The notes: a model not told the origin generated them from the letters alone. Shown: positions 44,412-53,635, counted from the stretch's first letter. The stretch: DNA of 64,000 bases from CBDANZ01 sp965197865 (GCA_965197865.1 CBDANZ010000005.1:248001-312000), one strand, 5' to 3'. Program-made: numbers and translations.

Positions 44412-45312
44412 TTACCTCTTCTCCTTCGGTGCGACGTAACTCTTCCGGGCGCGCGGCTTCAGTCCCCGCTGGGTGACCCGCACGTCGACATCGTGCACCT
44501 TGCCGTCGCGTTTGGGCGGAGCGAAGCCGATGAGGTACTGACCGTGCAGCTCATCGGCGACTCGCGCAAAGGCGGCGCCGAGGTCCTGCCCGAAGCGAAT
44601 CTCTGTGTAGCCGCTGCCGGTCTGCTCCGCGACGCGCGCGAAGCCAGGGTCGGGCAGGTCGACCGTCAGCATCGCCTGGAGGCCACCCCGACCGAGGCCC
44701 GGCAGCGTCGGTCGCAGGCTTCGGCTGCGCATGCCGATGGCGTAGACGATCACAGCGTCGTCGCGGGCGCGGTCGATGACCTCGGCCTGGCTGACGAAAC
44801 GCTGACGGAAGCCGGTCGGGCCGCTGTCCTTGCCGTCGCTGAGCGCGAGGATCACGGGGCGCTCTTCGCCTTCGTCTCCGAACGCCTCCAATGCCTCGTC
44901 GAGCGCGCGCCAGAGCGGCGTCGGCGCATCGGTAGCAATCGCGTCCGGCAGCGTCGCCCGGAGCTCGGCGGGATCGCGTGTAAACGAGCGGCTGATGCGG
45001 ATCTCCTGTCCGAACCTTCCGACGCGCACGTCGTCATCCTGGCGTAGCCGAGCGAAAAGCTGTTCCGCGCAAGCGCGCAGCAACGGCAGGTTGCCCGCCA
45101 TGCTTCCCGAGACGTCCAGCATCACGATGAGCCGGATGGGTTGCGGGGTGTTATCGAACAGCGTGATCGACTGCGGCTTTCCTTCGTCGCGCACCTCGAA
45201 ATCGTCCCGTGTGAGCGTCGTGACGAACCGGCCATCTTTATCCGTGACGGTGACGAAGACGCGGACGGTGTCGCTCATCCCGCGGAAAACTGGCTGCTGC
45301 CGCCCGGCCACG
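44412..45312 (-). pseudogene. VWA-domain protein split from its signal peptide by a MITE
   Basis: The body encodes a VWFA domain: a beta domain (DTVRVFVTVTDKDGRFVTTL), then the MIDAS motif DVSGSMAGNLPLL, later TPLW and LALSDGKDSG. This group of secreted VWA proteins is abundant in Acidobacteria-like genomes; ligand unknown. The reading frame now begins at a GTG (45311) directly beside a CTAG target duplication. The missing start lies across the insertion at 46842-46897: joining the two gives ATG-TRLLTYATLATCVVGMPSVA-GRQQPVF, a perfect signal peptide in phase. So the gene was intact until the mobile element inserted. Confidence 0.8.
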
Positions 45313-45324
45313 CTAGCAGTCCGT

Positions 45325-46690
45325 ATATGGACTCCTCCCGGTGATCAAGCGAGTGGGTCGTGACGGTCGGTCCTTCGCGTCGGTTGCGGTCGTATATCCG
45401 GCCTGTCCGTGGAGAGCCTTTGCCTCCTGGCCAACATGGATAGTCACGCACCGCGGGCCAATCGTGGTGCCGGCGTCGAGCGCCAGGGCTGCTATCGGCC
45501 TGATGCGGTGTCGGTCGGACCGAAGGGCCATGTCAGGGTCACTCGCTCAGCATCTCGCGTGGAGGTGTAGCTCGGGTTACGCCGCGTCCGGCAGTGCGCA
45601 GGGCACATCCTTGTGCCAAACCGCCCAAACGAGTCGGCCGAGTTTGTTCGCCACGGCAATCGTGGCTTTGTTGTAGCCGCGCCGCGCGTGCACCGTCATC
45701 GCCCAGTGGTGCAGACGCGTGAGGGGCTGCTGGGCCGCCCGGCGCCGGTGGGCCGACGCGAGCACCGCGCGCGCGCCGTGGGTGAGCAAGCACCGGAGAT
45801 ACACGTCCCCGCGTTTACTGATCCCCCCGAGGCGCCGCCGCTGCCCACTCGAGTACTCGCGCGGCGTCAGGCCGAGCCAGCTGGCAAACTGGCGCGCGCG
45901 CCGGAATGCGTGGATGTGCCCGACGGTGCCGACGAGGGCCGTGGCGGTCAACAGCCCAATCCCGGGAATCGTCCGCAGTCGCATCACGACGGGGTCGGCG
46001 TCGGCCAGGGCGCAATTCCCGTTCCAGGCCGGCAATCCGAGCCTCAATCGCCCGCACTTCCTCGTGGACGCTCGTGAGCACCTGCCGCAGATGCCTCGGC
46101 AACACGGTGGCCGCCTCGTCGAGCAGCACAGGCAAGGCCCGCAGCGCCGCACAGGCCCCCGCCGGCAGCAGCAGCCCCTGTTCCCGCAAGAGCCCGCGTA
46201 ACACATTGATGCGCGCCGTCCGCGTCGTCATCCACTGCTCGCGCACCCGGTGCAGCGCCACGAGCGCTTGCTGCTCGACCCGCTTCACCGGGACACGGGG
46301 TATCTCGCCCGACCGGATCGCCTCCGCATCCGCCCGGTCCGTCTTGTTGCGCCGCACGTAGGGCCGCACGTACGCCGGGGGCACGAGGGTGACGCGATGG
46401 CCGTGTTGCTGGGCAACCCGCCCCCAGTAGTGGGCGGTGCCACACGCCTCCATCACCACATGGGTCGGCGGCGTCTGCGCGAGAAAGCGGGCGAACCGTG
46501 CGCGGTTGAGTCGCTGGCGCGACCACACGCGCCACCGGGCATTGGCGATCGCCAGCTCGAACACGGACTTTGCCAGGTCAACGGCCACTGTCGTAGCATC
46601 CATTTCGGTTTCCTCCTGGTTGTGGCTGATGGGCATCAGCTGATGCGGCACATCATGCCGCATCGGAACCGGGAGGAGTCCATACCATCA
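45325..46690 (-). mobile_element. IS110-family (IS1111-type) insertion sequence nested in a MITE terminal repeat
   Basis: About 1366 bp. Near each end lies a perfect 17-bp inverted repeat, TATGGACTCCTCCCGGT, at 45326-45342 and inverted at 46668-46684. Subterminal inverted repeats mark the IS1111 branch of IS110. It sits between the 8th and 9th bases of the MITE terminal repeat, without a duplication longer than one T. One transposase gene, frameshifted as read. Confidence 0.88.
45577..46603 (-). pseudogene. IS110/IS1111 DEDD transposase, frameshifted
   Basis: Start ATG at 46603 after an ideal AGGAGGAAACC site. N-terminal RuvC-like DEDD domain: VAVDLAKSVFELAIA (first Asp), HVVMEACGTAHYW (Glu), NKTDRADAEAIR (two Asp). 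At ERELR (near 46013) the frame breaks; the next phase continues LADADPVVMRLRTIPGIGLL, the conserved transposase_20 domain with its helix-hairpin-helix and the nucleophile Ser region (ASWLGLTPREYSSGQRRRLG), to ALPDAA at 45577. A single indel separates the two, so it may be a sequence error in an active element. Confidence 0.85.
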
Positions 46691-46841
46691 TGGTGAAAGT
46701 CCGTCTGCATTCGACGAGCGATGCATCCTCGTGGCCTGCGTTGCTCCTCCATCAAATACAGGCGGTATTCTCGATCGTCGCGCCTTGCCCGCGAGGCGCC
46801 TCGCTCGTCTCGGTGCAGCGCCCGACTTTCACCACGGACTG

Positions 46842-46897
46842 CTAGGCATGCCAACGACACACGTGGCGAGAGTCGCATATGTGAGGAGCCGAGTCAT
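46842..46897 (-). pseudogene. Displaced 5' exon of the VWA gene (signal peptide)
   Basis: ATG at 46897 preceded by AAGGAGCGG, then TRLLTYATLATCVVGMP and half of the Ser codon that spans the CTAG duplication. Continues in phase at 45316 after removal of the mobile DNA. Nothing else is recognisable between 46898 and about 47030. Confidence 0.7.
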
Positions 46898-47029
46898 GCG
46901 CACCGCTCCTTCATCCGCAGGCCGGGCACCTCACCTCTTAGTGATACCAAGAGTCGGCCGACGCTCGACGTTTGACCTTCGGGAGGCGCGATTCCGGCAC
47001 CCGCGCCCGTCAGGGGCCAGAGCGTCTGC

Positions 47030-47252
47030 TCAAAGGAGCGCCAGTACTGCACGATCACCTTGGGGCAAAAATCGTTCCCAGGAACCCAAATTCAGGATGC
47101 CGTTGCAGTTCCTTCAGCATCTTCGGCATCCCGAAGAAGACTGGCAACCATTTGTGGAGTTTCCAGGGCTTATTGATGCGTATCCCGATGAGGAACACGA
47201 CGAAGTTTCCCTCAATCTCTACTGCCATCCGCTGCGCAATCACGTCGACCAT
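47030..47252 (-). pseudogene. DUF4188-family fragment
   Basis: From ATG at 47252: VDVIAQRMAVEIEGNFVVFL, IGIRINKPWKLHKWLPVFFG, MPKMLKELQRHPEFGFLG. This is the start of DUF4188 proteins (small ferredoxin-fold, monooxygenase-like). A frameshift near 47065 is followed by KVIVQYWRSFEQ in another phase, the expected next strand, after which the sequence diverges. Function of the family unknown. Confidence 0.6.
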
Positions 47253-47761
47253 TCCGATCCTCTGAAGAGAAGATTCCCGCCCCAGTGAGACTGGGGAAGA
47301 GGGCCGTTGGCGGTAAGCTAGCTGACGGCCCATAACTCGTCTGGAGTTTAGGGACGCCCTGCTGACCGTCTTCAAGGCGAGCATCACAGCAGCGAGACGG
47401 GCTCGACCCGCAAGTTCATCAGAACCCAGTGCAACCCAAGAATCGTGGTGGTGATGTCGGTGCTGGACCCCGGTACCAAAGCTTGCGTCGCTGCTAGACG
47501 CTCGCGATCCTCACCGCGAATCCTGCGCTGTGCCTCGATGCAAGGGGAGTAACCCTCCCAGGATTGTTGTAGAGTTTGTGCTGATTTTCACACAGACATC
47601 GCGAGTGCACGACTCGGACAACCGTTGGCACCGCCTGTCTGAGTCGAGCAAGACGAGAGCACGTCGCATCGAACACTACCGGCCCACCTCAAGCGCATCA
47701 AAGGGAGAGCGGAGACGACTACCCGCATAAGGGAACGACGGAAAATGCGAGAGGACGGCCC
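47253..47761. other. About 510 bp without a supportable gene
   Basis: Minus-strand frame 47494-47676 ends NNPGRVTPLASRHSAGFAVR and might be the tail of a formylglycine-generating-enzyme-like protein, but this is too weak to call. Nothing else seen. Confidence 0.3.
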
Positions 47762-48460
47762 ATGAACGAAGCGCCGACGGCCAAGACCATTGCGACGCAG
47801 ACGCACGGGCGGTACCTCGTTCATGCGCCGCCCCAAGAGGGCGCAGCGCCGGTGTTGGTCGGCTTTCACGGCTATATGGAGCACGCCGAGAAACACCTTG
47901 CGGCGCTCCGCCGCATCGCGGGAGCTGACCACTGGCTGATTGTAGCGGTGCAGGGCTTGCATCGCTTCTACGACCCGAAACACGAGAGCGTGGTCGCGAG
48001 CTGGATGACGTCACAGGACCGCGAGCTGGCGATCGCCGACAACCTCGCCTATGTCGGGGCGGTCGTCGATCGGGTGACGCGCGACTACGACACAGCTAGG
48101 CCCTTCGTCTACGCCGGGTTCTCGCAGGGGGTCGCGATGGCCTATCGCGCGGCGACACAGGGTCGCGGACAGGGGATCATCGCGCTTGCTGGGGACGTCC
48201 CACCGGATCTTAGGGAGGACCAGTCGGTCGCGTGGCCGCCCGTCCTCGTCGGGCGAGGCACGAGCGACACGTGGTACACGCAAGCCAAGATGGACAGAGA
48301 TCTTGCGTTTCTTCGCACGACGGGCGCACGCGTCGACTCAATTGTGTTTGACGGCGCGCACGAGTGGACTGCCCCATTCACTGCTGCGGCCGGGCAATTC
48401 CTCGCGTCGGTGCGTCGAGTGCCGCTGTCGGTTCACGGTCCCCGACGAGAACGGGTGTGA
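47762..48460 (+). CDS. Phospholipase/carboxylesterase-family alpha/beta hydrolase
   Basis: 232 aa cytoplasmic esterase-like protein. Oxyanion lead VLVGFHGYMEHAEKHLA, nucleophile elbow FVYAGFSQGVAMAYRAA (GxSxG), later Asp in a VLVGRGTSDTWYT loop and catalytic His in VDSIVFDGAHEWT: a complete Ser-Asp-His triad in family order. Substrate unknown, probably acyl esters. Starts ATG at 47762 shortly after a GAGAGGA. Intact among remnants. Confidence 0.85.
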   Translation: MNEAPTAKTIATQTHGRYLVHAPPQEGAAPVLVGFHGYMEHAEKHLAALRRIAGADHWLIVAVQGLHRFYDPKHESVVASWMTSQDRELAIADNLAYVGAVVDRVTRDYDTARPFVYAGFSQGVAMAYRAATQGRGQGIIALAGDVPPDLREDQSVAWPPVLVGRGTSDTWYTQAKMDRDLAFLRTTGARVDSIVFDGAHEWTAPFTAAAGQFLASVRRVPLSVHGPRRERV

Positions 48461-48630
48461 TATCCGATCCTGCCCGGTGGGCAGATGACGACCTCTGCTC
48501 GCATCCCTCCCTTCGCGCTGAGGCATTTCCAGCTTTCCACACAGACTCCCGCCCGCTTGTGGCCCCCATCAGACGCGCCAAGGAACCCTGCACAGGGAAC
48601 CTTCCGTGTCTATAATCAGCGCCACCACCC

Positions 48631-50280
48631 GTGGTCCCCTGGCACGCCATTGACTCCGCGTCCACGACTCGCCGCGTGGTTCTGCTTTTCGCGGTCATCG
48701 GCCTCGGTTTCGGGGCGCGGGCGGCGACTTACAAGAGCCCCCTGCTCGATTACCATGCCTGGCGCCAGGCGGACACCGCAGCGATCGCCAGAAACTTCTA
48801 CCGGGAACGTTTCAACCCGCTCTATCCTCAGATCGACCATAGCAGTCCGTGGTGAAAGTCCGTCTGCATTCGACGAGCGATGCATCCTCGTGGCCTGCGT
48901 TGCTCCTCCATCAAATACAGGCGGTATTCTCGGTCGTCGCGCCTTGCCCGCGAGGCGCCTCGCTCGTCTCGGTGCAGCGCCCGACTTTCACCACGGACTG
49001 ATAGGGGGGCGCTCGACGAGGGCTTCGTGGAAACGGGTTTCGAGCTGTTTGCCTTCTCCGTGGCCGCCATCTCTAGGCTCACCGGCGCCTTCCGTGTCGA
49101 ATCGGGCCGGTTACTGAACTCGCTGCTCTTTATCGGATCATCGCTTCTGCTCTTCCGGTTCAGTCGTACACGGTACGGACCCTCGGTCGGCATGGTCGCC
49201 CTTGCAGCGTATGCACTTGGGTTTCCGCTCTCCCTGTACATCGAGCGGAGCTTCGTGAACGAAGCCTCGTTGATCTTGATCACGTTTGTAGCGCTGCGCT
49301 CGGCCCAGTGTTACTTGGCGGATCACAGGGGCGGGCATTTGGCGGTCCTCGTCGTGTCGACGACTCTGATCGGGCTCATCAAGCTTCCCTGGCTCATCGT
49401 GTGGGCACCACTCTTCGGACTGCTTCTCGAAAGGGACGGCGCGCGCGCGTTGAGGCGGTGGGAGCCGTATGCGCTAGCCGCCGTTAACCTGGTCGGCGCC
49501 TGGTTCTGGTACTCCCACGCGCGTGAGCTCGGTCTGGCCACCGGTCTCAGCTTCGGCATGACTGACAAGCTGTTCGATGCCCAGCTCGTCGGGTCCCTGA
49601 TGTTCCCGTTCCGCATCGCGGAACGGTTGACGAAAGACATCCTTGGCCCGGTCGGCATCCTGGCCGTCTGTGTGGGCCTTGTTGTGGCGTGGCGCTGCCG
49701 CGGCTGGTGCGAGGTGCTGGGGATGTGCGGGTTTGGCGCCTACCTAGTCATCGTCGCGAAGGGGAACGACGTACACGATTACTATCAGCTCCCCATCGTG
49801 CCCGTTGCCGCCGTCCTCGTCGGTTTGGGCGTAGTCAGTGCAATTCAGTGGCTCGGGGCGCGAAAGTACGTCGTCACCGACGATGGCCGACTGTGTGCCT
49901 ACGCCGTCGTGATAGGCGTAATGCTCTTCAGCACGTGGCTCTGAGGAGTGAGCGCCCATTCGTGGTACGAGTACGACTGGCAGAAGCTCCACTTGTGCGC
50001 GGCGGCCGAACGAGTGCTGAAAGACGACGACCGTGTGCTGTTCCTCGGTTACAACAACCCGGAGTTGCTGTTCTGCATGGACCGGCGGGGTTGGCTCTAC
50101 GACGAGTCTCCTTCCAACGATAAGCAGCTGACAGAAGCCTGGAGAGTAGGGGCCGACGTGGCGGCGCTTCCCGCATCCTACACATTCGCGGAGGTTGCGA
50201 GGCGGATTCGTGAGAACGGGGAGGTCCTCGTTGCCAACGATGCCTTCAGCCTCTATCGGCTTCAACCGTTTCCAGAATAA
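48631..50280 (+). pseudogene. ArnT/PMT-like membrane glycosyltransferase, split by a MITE and a TGA
   Basis: Start GTG at 48631. VVLLFAVIGLGFGARAATYK then SPLLDYHAWRQADTAAIARN carries the first extracytoplasmic loop with the Asp and the WRQADT motif of GT39/GT83 lipid-linked sugar transferases. At HSSPW the frame enters MITE copy 2. Excising 48843-49000 with one ATAG gives NPLYPQIDHRGALDEGFVET in phase, and nine or so further helices follow. A TGA at 49942-49944 is followed in the same phase by SWYEYDWQKLHLCAAAERVL to 50280, the usual soluble C-terminal domain. So two separate lesions. Confidence 0.78.
48843..49000. mobile_element. MITE copy 2 (158 bp)
   Basis: Begins CAGTCCGTGGTGAAAGTC and ends with its exact inverse, an 18-bp perfect terminal inverted repeat. 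Flanked by ATAG at 48839-48842 and 49001-49004. Internal palindrome GCGAGGCGCCTCGC at 48950-48963. It encodes no transposase. The terminal repeat matches the right end of the DDE element at 59737-61217 in 17 of 18 positions, so that element is the probable helper. Confidence 0.92.
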
Positions 50281-50335
50281 TCCTTCGTGGCTAGTCCAAC
50301 GCCCTTGGTCAGCGGAGGGCCTTCCGTGCTCATGA

Positions 50336-50503
50336 TCAGCGCCACCACTCATGGGCATGTACGTGAATCTGCCGTGCAGCCGCGCTTCTCCGGTGGTCGC
50401 ATCGTGCCGGCTTTCGATAGAAGAACGTAATAAGCTGTATCGCAAGGCCCGCGGCCACCAGCCATGCAGCTTTCTTGATTCTCTCCTCGAAACTCTTGCC
50501 CAC
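50336..50503 (-). CDS. Small single-helix membrane protein coupled to the NapC cytochrome
   Basis: 55 aa from the GTG at 50503, whose first base overlaps the end of the cytochrome stop codon (TAGTG). FEERIKKAAWLVAAGLAIQL then ITFFYRKP is one membrane helix with a basic lead; the tail is Arg/His-rich. It looks like the start of a slightly longer family member whose end has decayed. May be an accessory or assembly peptide for the cytochrome; inference from coupling only. Confidence 0.45.
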   Translation of the reverse strand: MGKSFEERIKKAAWLVAAGLAIQLITFFYRKPARCDHRRSAAARQIHVHAHEWWR

Positions 50504-51093
50504 TACTCGGCGCTCCCACTGACCCACATCTCGAGCCCGTCCAACTCGGTGACGTCGAGGGTCAGATCGTGGCACTCGAGGCAGGAGATCTCGTTGCTGG
50601 CGAGCTCGGCGCGCACGTCAAGGTGAATGTCGCTCTCGTCGAATATCTGGCCTCGCCGTGGCAGGATAGGCATTCTCGGTTCTGGTAGGGCTGGTAGAGC
50701 GAGAGCTCCTCCGGGATGGTGCCCAAAATAGTTGACATAGAGGTGCTTCCCGCCCGTGAGCTTGGCCTGGAGATCACCGAACATCGTGTAGGTCGTGTGA
50801 CAGATCAAGCAAGCCGATTCCCGCGGCACCCGCTTGTCCTGAAAGTGATTGGCCGGCACGTGATCCGGGCTATCGATGAAGAGGCTCCGGCCATAAGGCT
50901 CCATCACATGGCACGACAGGCAGAACCCCGTGGTCTTGGACTGCTCCATGTGCTCGGCCATCCCGAGAGAGAAGGCAGCCGTAGGCAGAACCAGGACGGC
51001 GAGGAAAGCGAGCACTCTGCCGCCTGTAATGGAGATGAGTGACGGACGGCGCACCAGTACACGGTCAGCCGATGAGCGTGAGGGTCGGTCCAT
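50503..51093 (-). CDS. NapC/NirT-family tetraheme cytochrome c, with compensating frameshifts
   Basis: Membrane-anchored quinol dehydrogenase. ATG at 51093 after AAGGTGCGATTA; anchor VLAFLAVLVLPTAAFSLGMA. Heme motifs: CLSCH (GFCLSCHVME), CLICH (SACLICHTTY), and CLECH near the end. The third motif, CLSCH in NRECLSCHGEAR, is only visible in another phase at 50665-50715; as written the frame there reads a Pro/Leu-rich stretch without Cys. Removing one G from GGG near 50720 and adding one base near 50668 restores it, so two compensating indels are likely. It delivers electrons from menaquinol to a periplasmic reductase not seen here. Confidence 0.78.
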   Translation of the reverse strand: MDRPSRSSADRVLVRRPSLISITGGRVLAFLAVLVLPTAAFSLGMAEHMEQSKTTGFCLSCHVMEPYGRSLFIDSPDHVPANHFQDKRVPRESACLICHTTYTMFGDLQAKLTGGKHLYVNYFGHHPGGALALPALPEPRMPILPRRGQIFDESDIHLDVRAELASNEISCLECHDLTLDVTELDGLEMWVSGSAE

Positions 51094-51151
51094 TAATCGC
51101 ACCTTACGCGCATGAGTGGTCGTCGTATTGATTTGCACCTTACGCCAACGG

Positions 51152-51570
51152 TCAGCAGTCGGGCTGGGCGCACAGAGAGATCATCGTTTCATAGTTATCT
51201 GCAATCAGCCGGGCATCTGCCCTGTCGAATTTGGCAAGACTGCACTGGGGAAATGGAGAGGGCTCAGTGATGATGGACAAGACAGGAATCAGCGCCGAAG
51301 CACGCTTACGAACATCAAGAACGGTGTCCTCGCTCGCCGAAACCGCGTCAGAACGGGCGGTATTATTACAAGGGCCAAGAGGGGAAGCACTGCTATCATC
51401 CACGGTTGCTCGGCATCGTTCGTCAGCGGAAAGACATCACTCCAGCTCGTCGATGTGGCTGATGTTGGGGGTGATTCAGCGAGGCGAGGACTTTGACCTA
51501 TAACTCCAGTCGAGCCGATGATTTTGTAACTGCAATCAGCGCACTTACGGTCCGGATGAGCGTTTGCCAA
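51152..51570 (-). pseudogene. Decayed membrane/unknown gene remnant
   Basis: Two overlapping frames: one contains a membrane helix (PWMIAVLPLLALVIIPPVLT) after DVFPLTNDAEQ, the other a coding-like tail (AKFDRADARLIADNYETMIS, LCAQPDC). A frameshift near 51300 would join them. No family recognised. Confidence 0.25.
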
Positions 51571-53635
51571 TCAGGTTTCGCTCGGCCCCCTCGACGATCC
51601 GCTTCACGTCCTCCTCGAGTAGCAGCCGATCCTCTAACAAACGACTCGCCGCCTCCTTCACCTTTTCCACGTAAGCTTCCTGGTTCCGATAGCGCTCTTC
51701 GATGGACAGGCGAGGATCTCCCGAAGCCTCGCGTTCGGCTCGAGTCTCCGCAAAGGGGATATAGGATCCGGTATTCGAGCAGAGCTCCCCCTCCGCGGAT
51801 CCCTCCCGACGGTGATTCCAGCCCAGGTACGTCGCTCGCGGCACCTCCACGGCCGGCATCCGGATGCCGGCCACGTCGTTTCCATCCGCATCGACCTTTG
51901 GAACGAAGACTCGGTACTCCTTTCCTTCCTTGGGAGGCTGTACGCTGTAGTCCGTCACCCGCAGCCGGTTTACGCGTCCGTTGTAAGTGAGTTTCGGAAT
52001 CGAAGGAAAGTTCCTACTCCCTGGTTCGGGCGTGACAAGCGTGCCCTCGGCGCGCGATGGAAAGCGGCTGTCGGCAGGCTCAACACCTGCACTCACCCAG
52101 CGGTCCAACGCATGGAGCAGCGCCCGCATCGGCGCTCCCGCATGCAGTGGGTTGCTTAGCTGCTGACAGTTGCGAGTCGGTCGTGGAACCGCGTCAATCA
52201 AGTTCCCGTGGGGTGCGCTTGCGATGAGGTAGGCGCGCACATTCGCAGGAAGCTCGATGTCGGCGCCGGTAGTGTCAGTGACCACCAGCGACGAACGCGC
52301 CTGCCAGAACTCGGTGCCCGTATCGGTGTGCAAGACCTTCGGGCAGTTGTCTGCTTCCAGACATCGAGCCAGGATCCCGTCTCGTTTTCCCGTGAGAGGG
52401 TCGGTCAACACGCCGTAGGTAAAGGGGAACTGATCGCCGGGCGTTAGGTGCGTCTGGTGCTGTCCGGAATAGCGGCCTGGCTGGGCCCAACGGTAGTTCG
52501 TAAACATCTTCCGTGAGCCGGCCACGTGAGGGATGATTCCCTCAAAGACCATCCGCTCTTGTTCGTCTTCGTTGAATCCCTGATAGAGAAAGTCTCGAAG
52601 AAAGCGTCCACTCTGGGACCTCCCGAAGGCATACGCGTACCGGATGGCCGGACTGCCATTTAGTGCAAGCGGATTGGGATTCCCCAGCGGGTCGGATTTT
52701 TCCCGCCGCAGGAAGGAGACCACGTCCCGGGTCGAGGCAAAGGCGAGGCCCATCACGACCGGATCGCGGGCGGGATAAGTGAACTCATAGATGGCACCGC
52801 TGTCGAAACCGACCGGACGGTGAATCACGATCTGGTTCGGACTGGTCGCCGTCACTCCGGCTCGGGCGACGACGAAATACTCGAAGGACAGATCGGAGGG
52901 AGTCACCCGCGGATCGCGTTCGTTCTGCCGTACGGTGAGGGTCGCCTTCGTGGGGTCGAGGTCCGCGGCCGGATAGCTCAAGTTGGCGACGAAGGGATTG
53001 TAGTCGTGCTCGAAGATGAACTCGTCCCGGTTCGTTCCGGTAACACCTCTCAGAATGGGCACCTCGAGCGTCATCCGCTCTTGGCTGGGCGGAACGTCCC
53101 CCTGCCAGCCCGACCAGACTACCGTGTACCCTTCGCGCATCAGATACCCGTTTCCAGCGTCGGCCGCGGCGGTGAGATCATTACCTCGTGGCGCGTCGTT
53201 GAAGAACCCCAAGCTGAGTTTTCTCCCCCGGTTGACGACCTCATAGAAGATCCGGCCGTTACCCTGTGCTAGATGGACGGGCTTCAAGATCACGACGTCG
53301 GTCACGAACTCGACCCGTTCCGCGGCATTCCGTGGCACCAGCTGCAGATCGACAACACCGGCATTATGCTGGTCAGTGGGATCGACCTCGAGGAAAGCCC
53401 GAGCCACGACCTTTTCGTATCGGCCGACGCTGCCGAACTCTCTTCCCTCGAAGGTCGGTGACTCGACCTCGAGGACCTCGAAACGGACGACCTCGGCCTC
53501 GGCGTAGACCGAGAATAGGAAAAAGAGGACCACGATGAGGGTCGCGCGCAGGAAGCGCAAGCGACCCGGTCTAACGTGCCATTGGTTCGTCACTGCTCTT
53601 CTCCTCCGCGAGGGGTCTAAATTATCTACCTTCAC
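51545..53635 (-). CDS. Secreted alpha/beta hydrolase-domain protein (PF20091-like)
   Basis: 696 aa. Leader FLRATLIVVLFFLFSVYAEA, then an N-terminal beta domain (FEVLEVESPTFEGREFGSVG) and a large hydrolase: NGRIFYEVVNRGRKLSLGFF, YTVVWSGWQGDVPP, AFGRSQSGRFLRDFLYQGFN with the nucleophile-elbow Ser, and a C-terminal RYRNQEAYVEKVKEAASRLL helix. These are landmarks of the ABhydrolase_10 family, which is common in soil bacteria and biochemically little known. The last residues overlap the decayed region downstream. Intact, and the largest enzyme in this half of the window. Confidence 0.85.
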   Translation of the reverse strand: MKVDNLDPSRRRRAVTNQWHVRPGRLRFLRATLIVVLFFLFSVYAEAEVVRFEVLEVESPTFEGREFGSVGRYEKVVARAFLEVDPTDQHNAGVVDLQLVPRNAAERVEFVTDVVILKPVHLAQGNGRIFYEVVNRGRKLSLGFFNDAPRGNDLTAAADAGNGYLMREGYTVVWSGWQGDVPPSQERMTLEVPILRGVTGTNRDEFIFEHDYNPFVANLSYPAADLDPTKATLTVRQNERDPRVTPSDLSFEYFVVARAGVTATSPNQIVIHRPVGFDSGAIYEFTYPARDPVVMGLAFASTRDVVSFLRREKSDPLGNPNPLALNGSPAIRYAYAFGRSQSGRFLRDFLYQGFNEDEQERMVFEGIIPHVAGSRKMFTNYRWAQPGRYSGQHQTHLTPGDQFPFTYGVLTDPLTGKRDGILARCLEADNCPKVLHTDTGTEFWQARSSLVVTDTTGADIELPANVRAYLIASAPHGNLIDAVPRPTRNCQQLSNPLHAGAPMRALLHALDRWVSAGVEPADSRFPSRAEGTLVTPEPGSRNFPSIPKLTYNGRVNRLRVTDYSVQPPKEGKEYRVFVPKVDADGNDVAGIRMPAVEVPRATYLGWNHRREGSAEGELCSNTGSYIPFAETRAEREASGDPRLSIEERYRNQEAYVEKVKEAASRLLEDRLLLEEDVKRIVEGAERNLIGKRSSGP

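Larger units (their letters stand above)
45317..46841. mobile_element. MITE copy 1, interrupted by an IS1111-type element
   Basis: Left tip CAGTCCGT at 45317-45324; the remainder, GGTGAAAGTCCG onwards, runs 46692-46841 and ends CGACTTTCACCACGGACTG. Without the nested IS it is a 158-bp MITE, matching copy 2 except for one substitution in the aligned part (CTCGATCG versus CTCGGTCG). Flanked by CTAG on both sides (45313-45316, 46842-46845), a 4-bp target duplication. Contains an internal 14-bp palindrome GCGAGGCGCCTCGC (46791-46804). Confidence 0.9.

Noticed and set aside
37442..49944. TGA read as an amino acid (alternative code or selenocysteine)
   Set aside because: TGA interrupts conserved frames three times, but intact genes such as serS and the carbamoyltransferase end in TGA, other lesions use TAA or TAG, and no SECIS-like hairpin stands out. 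Ordinary nonsense mutation is simpler.
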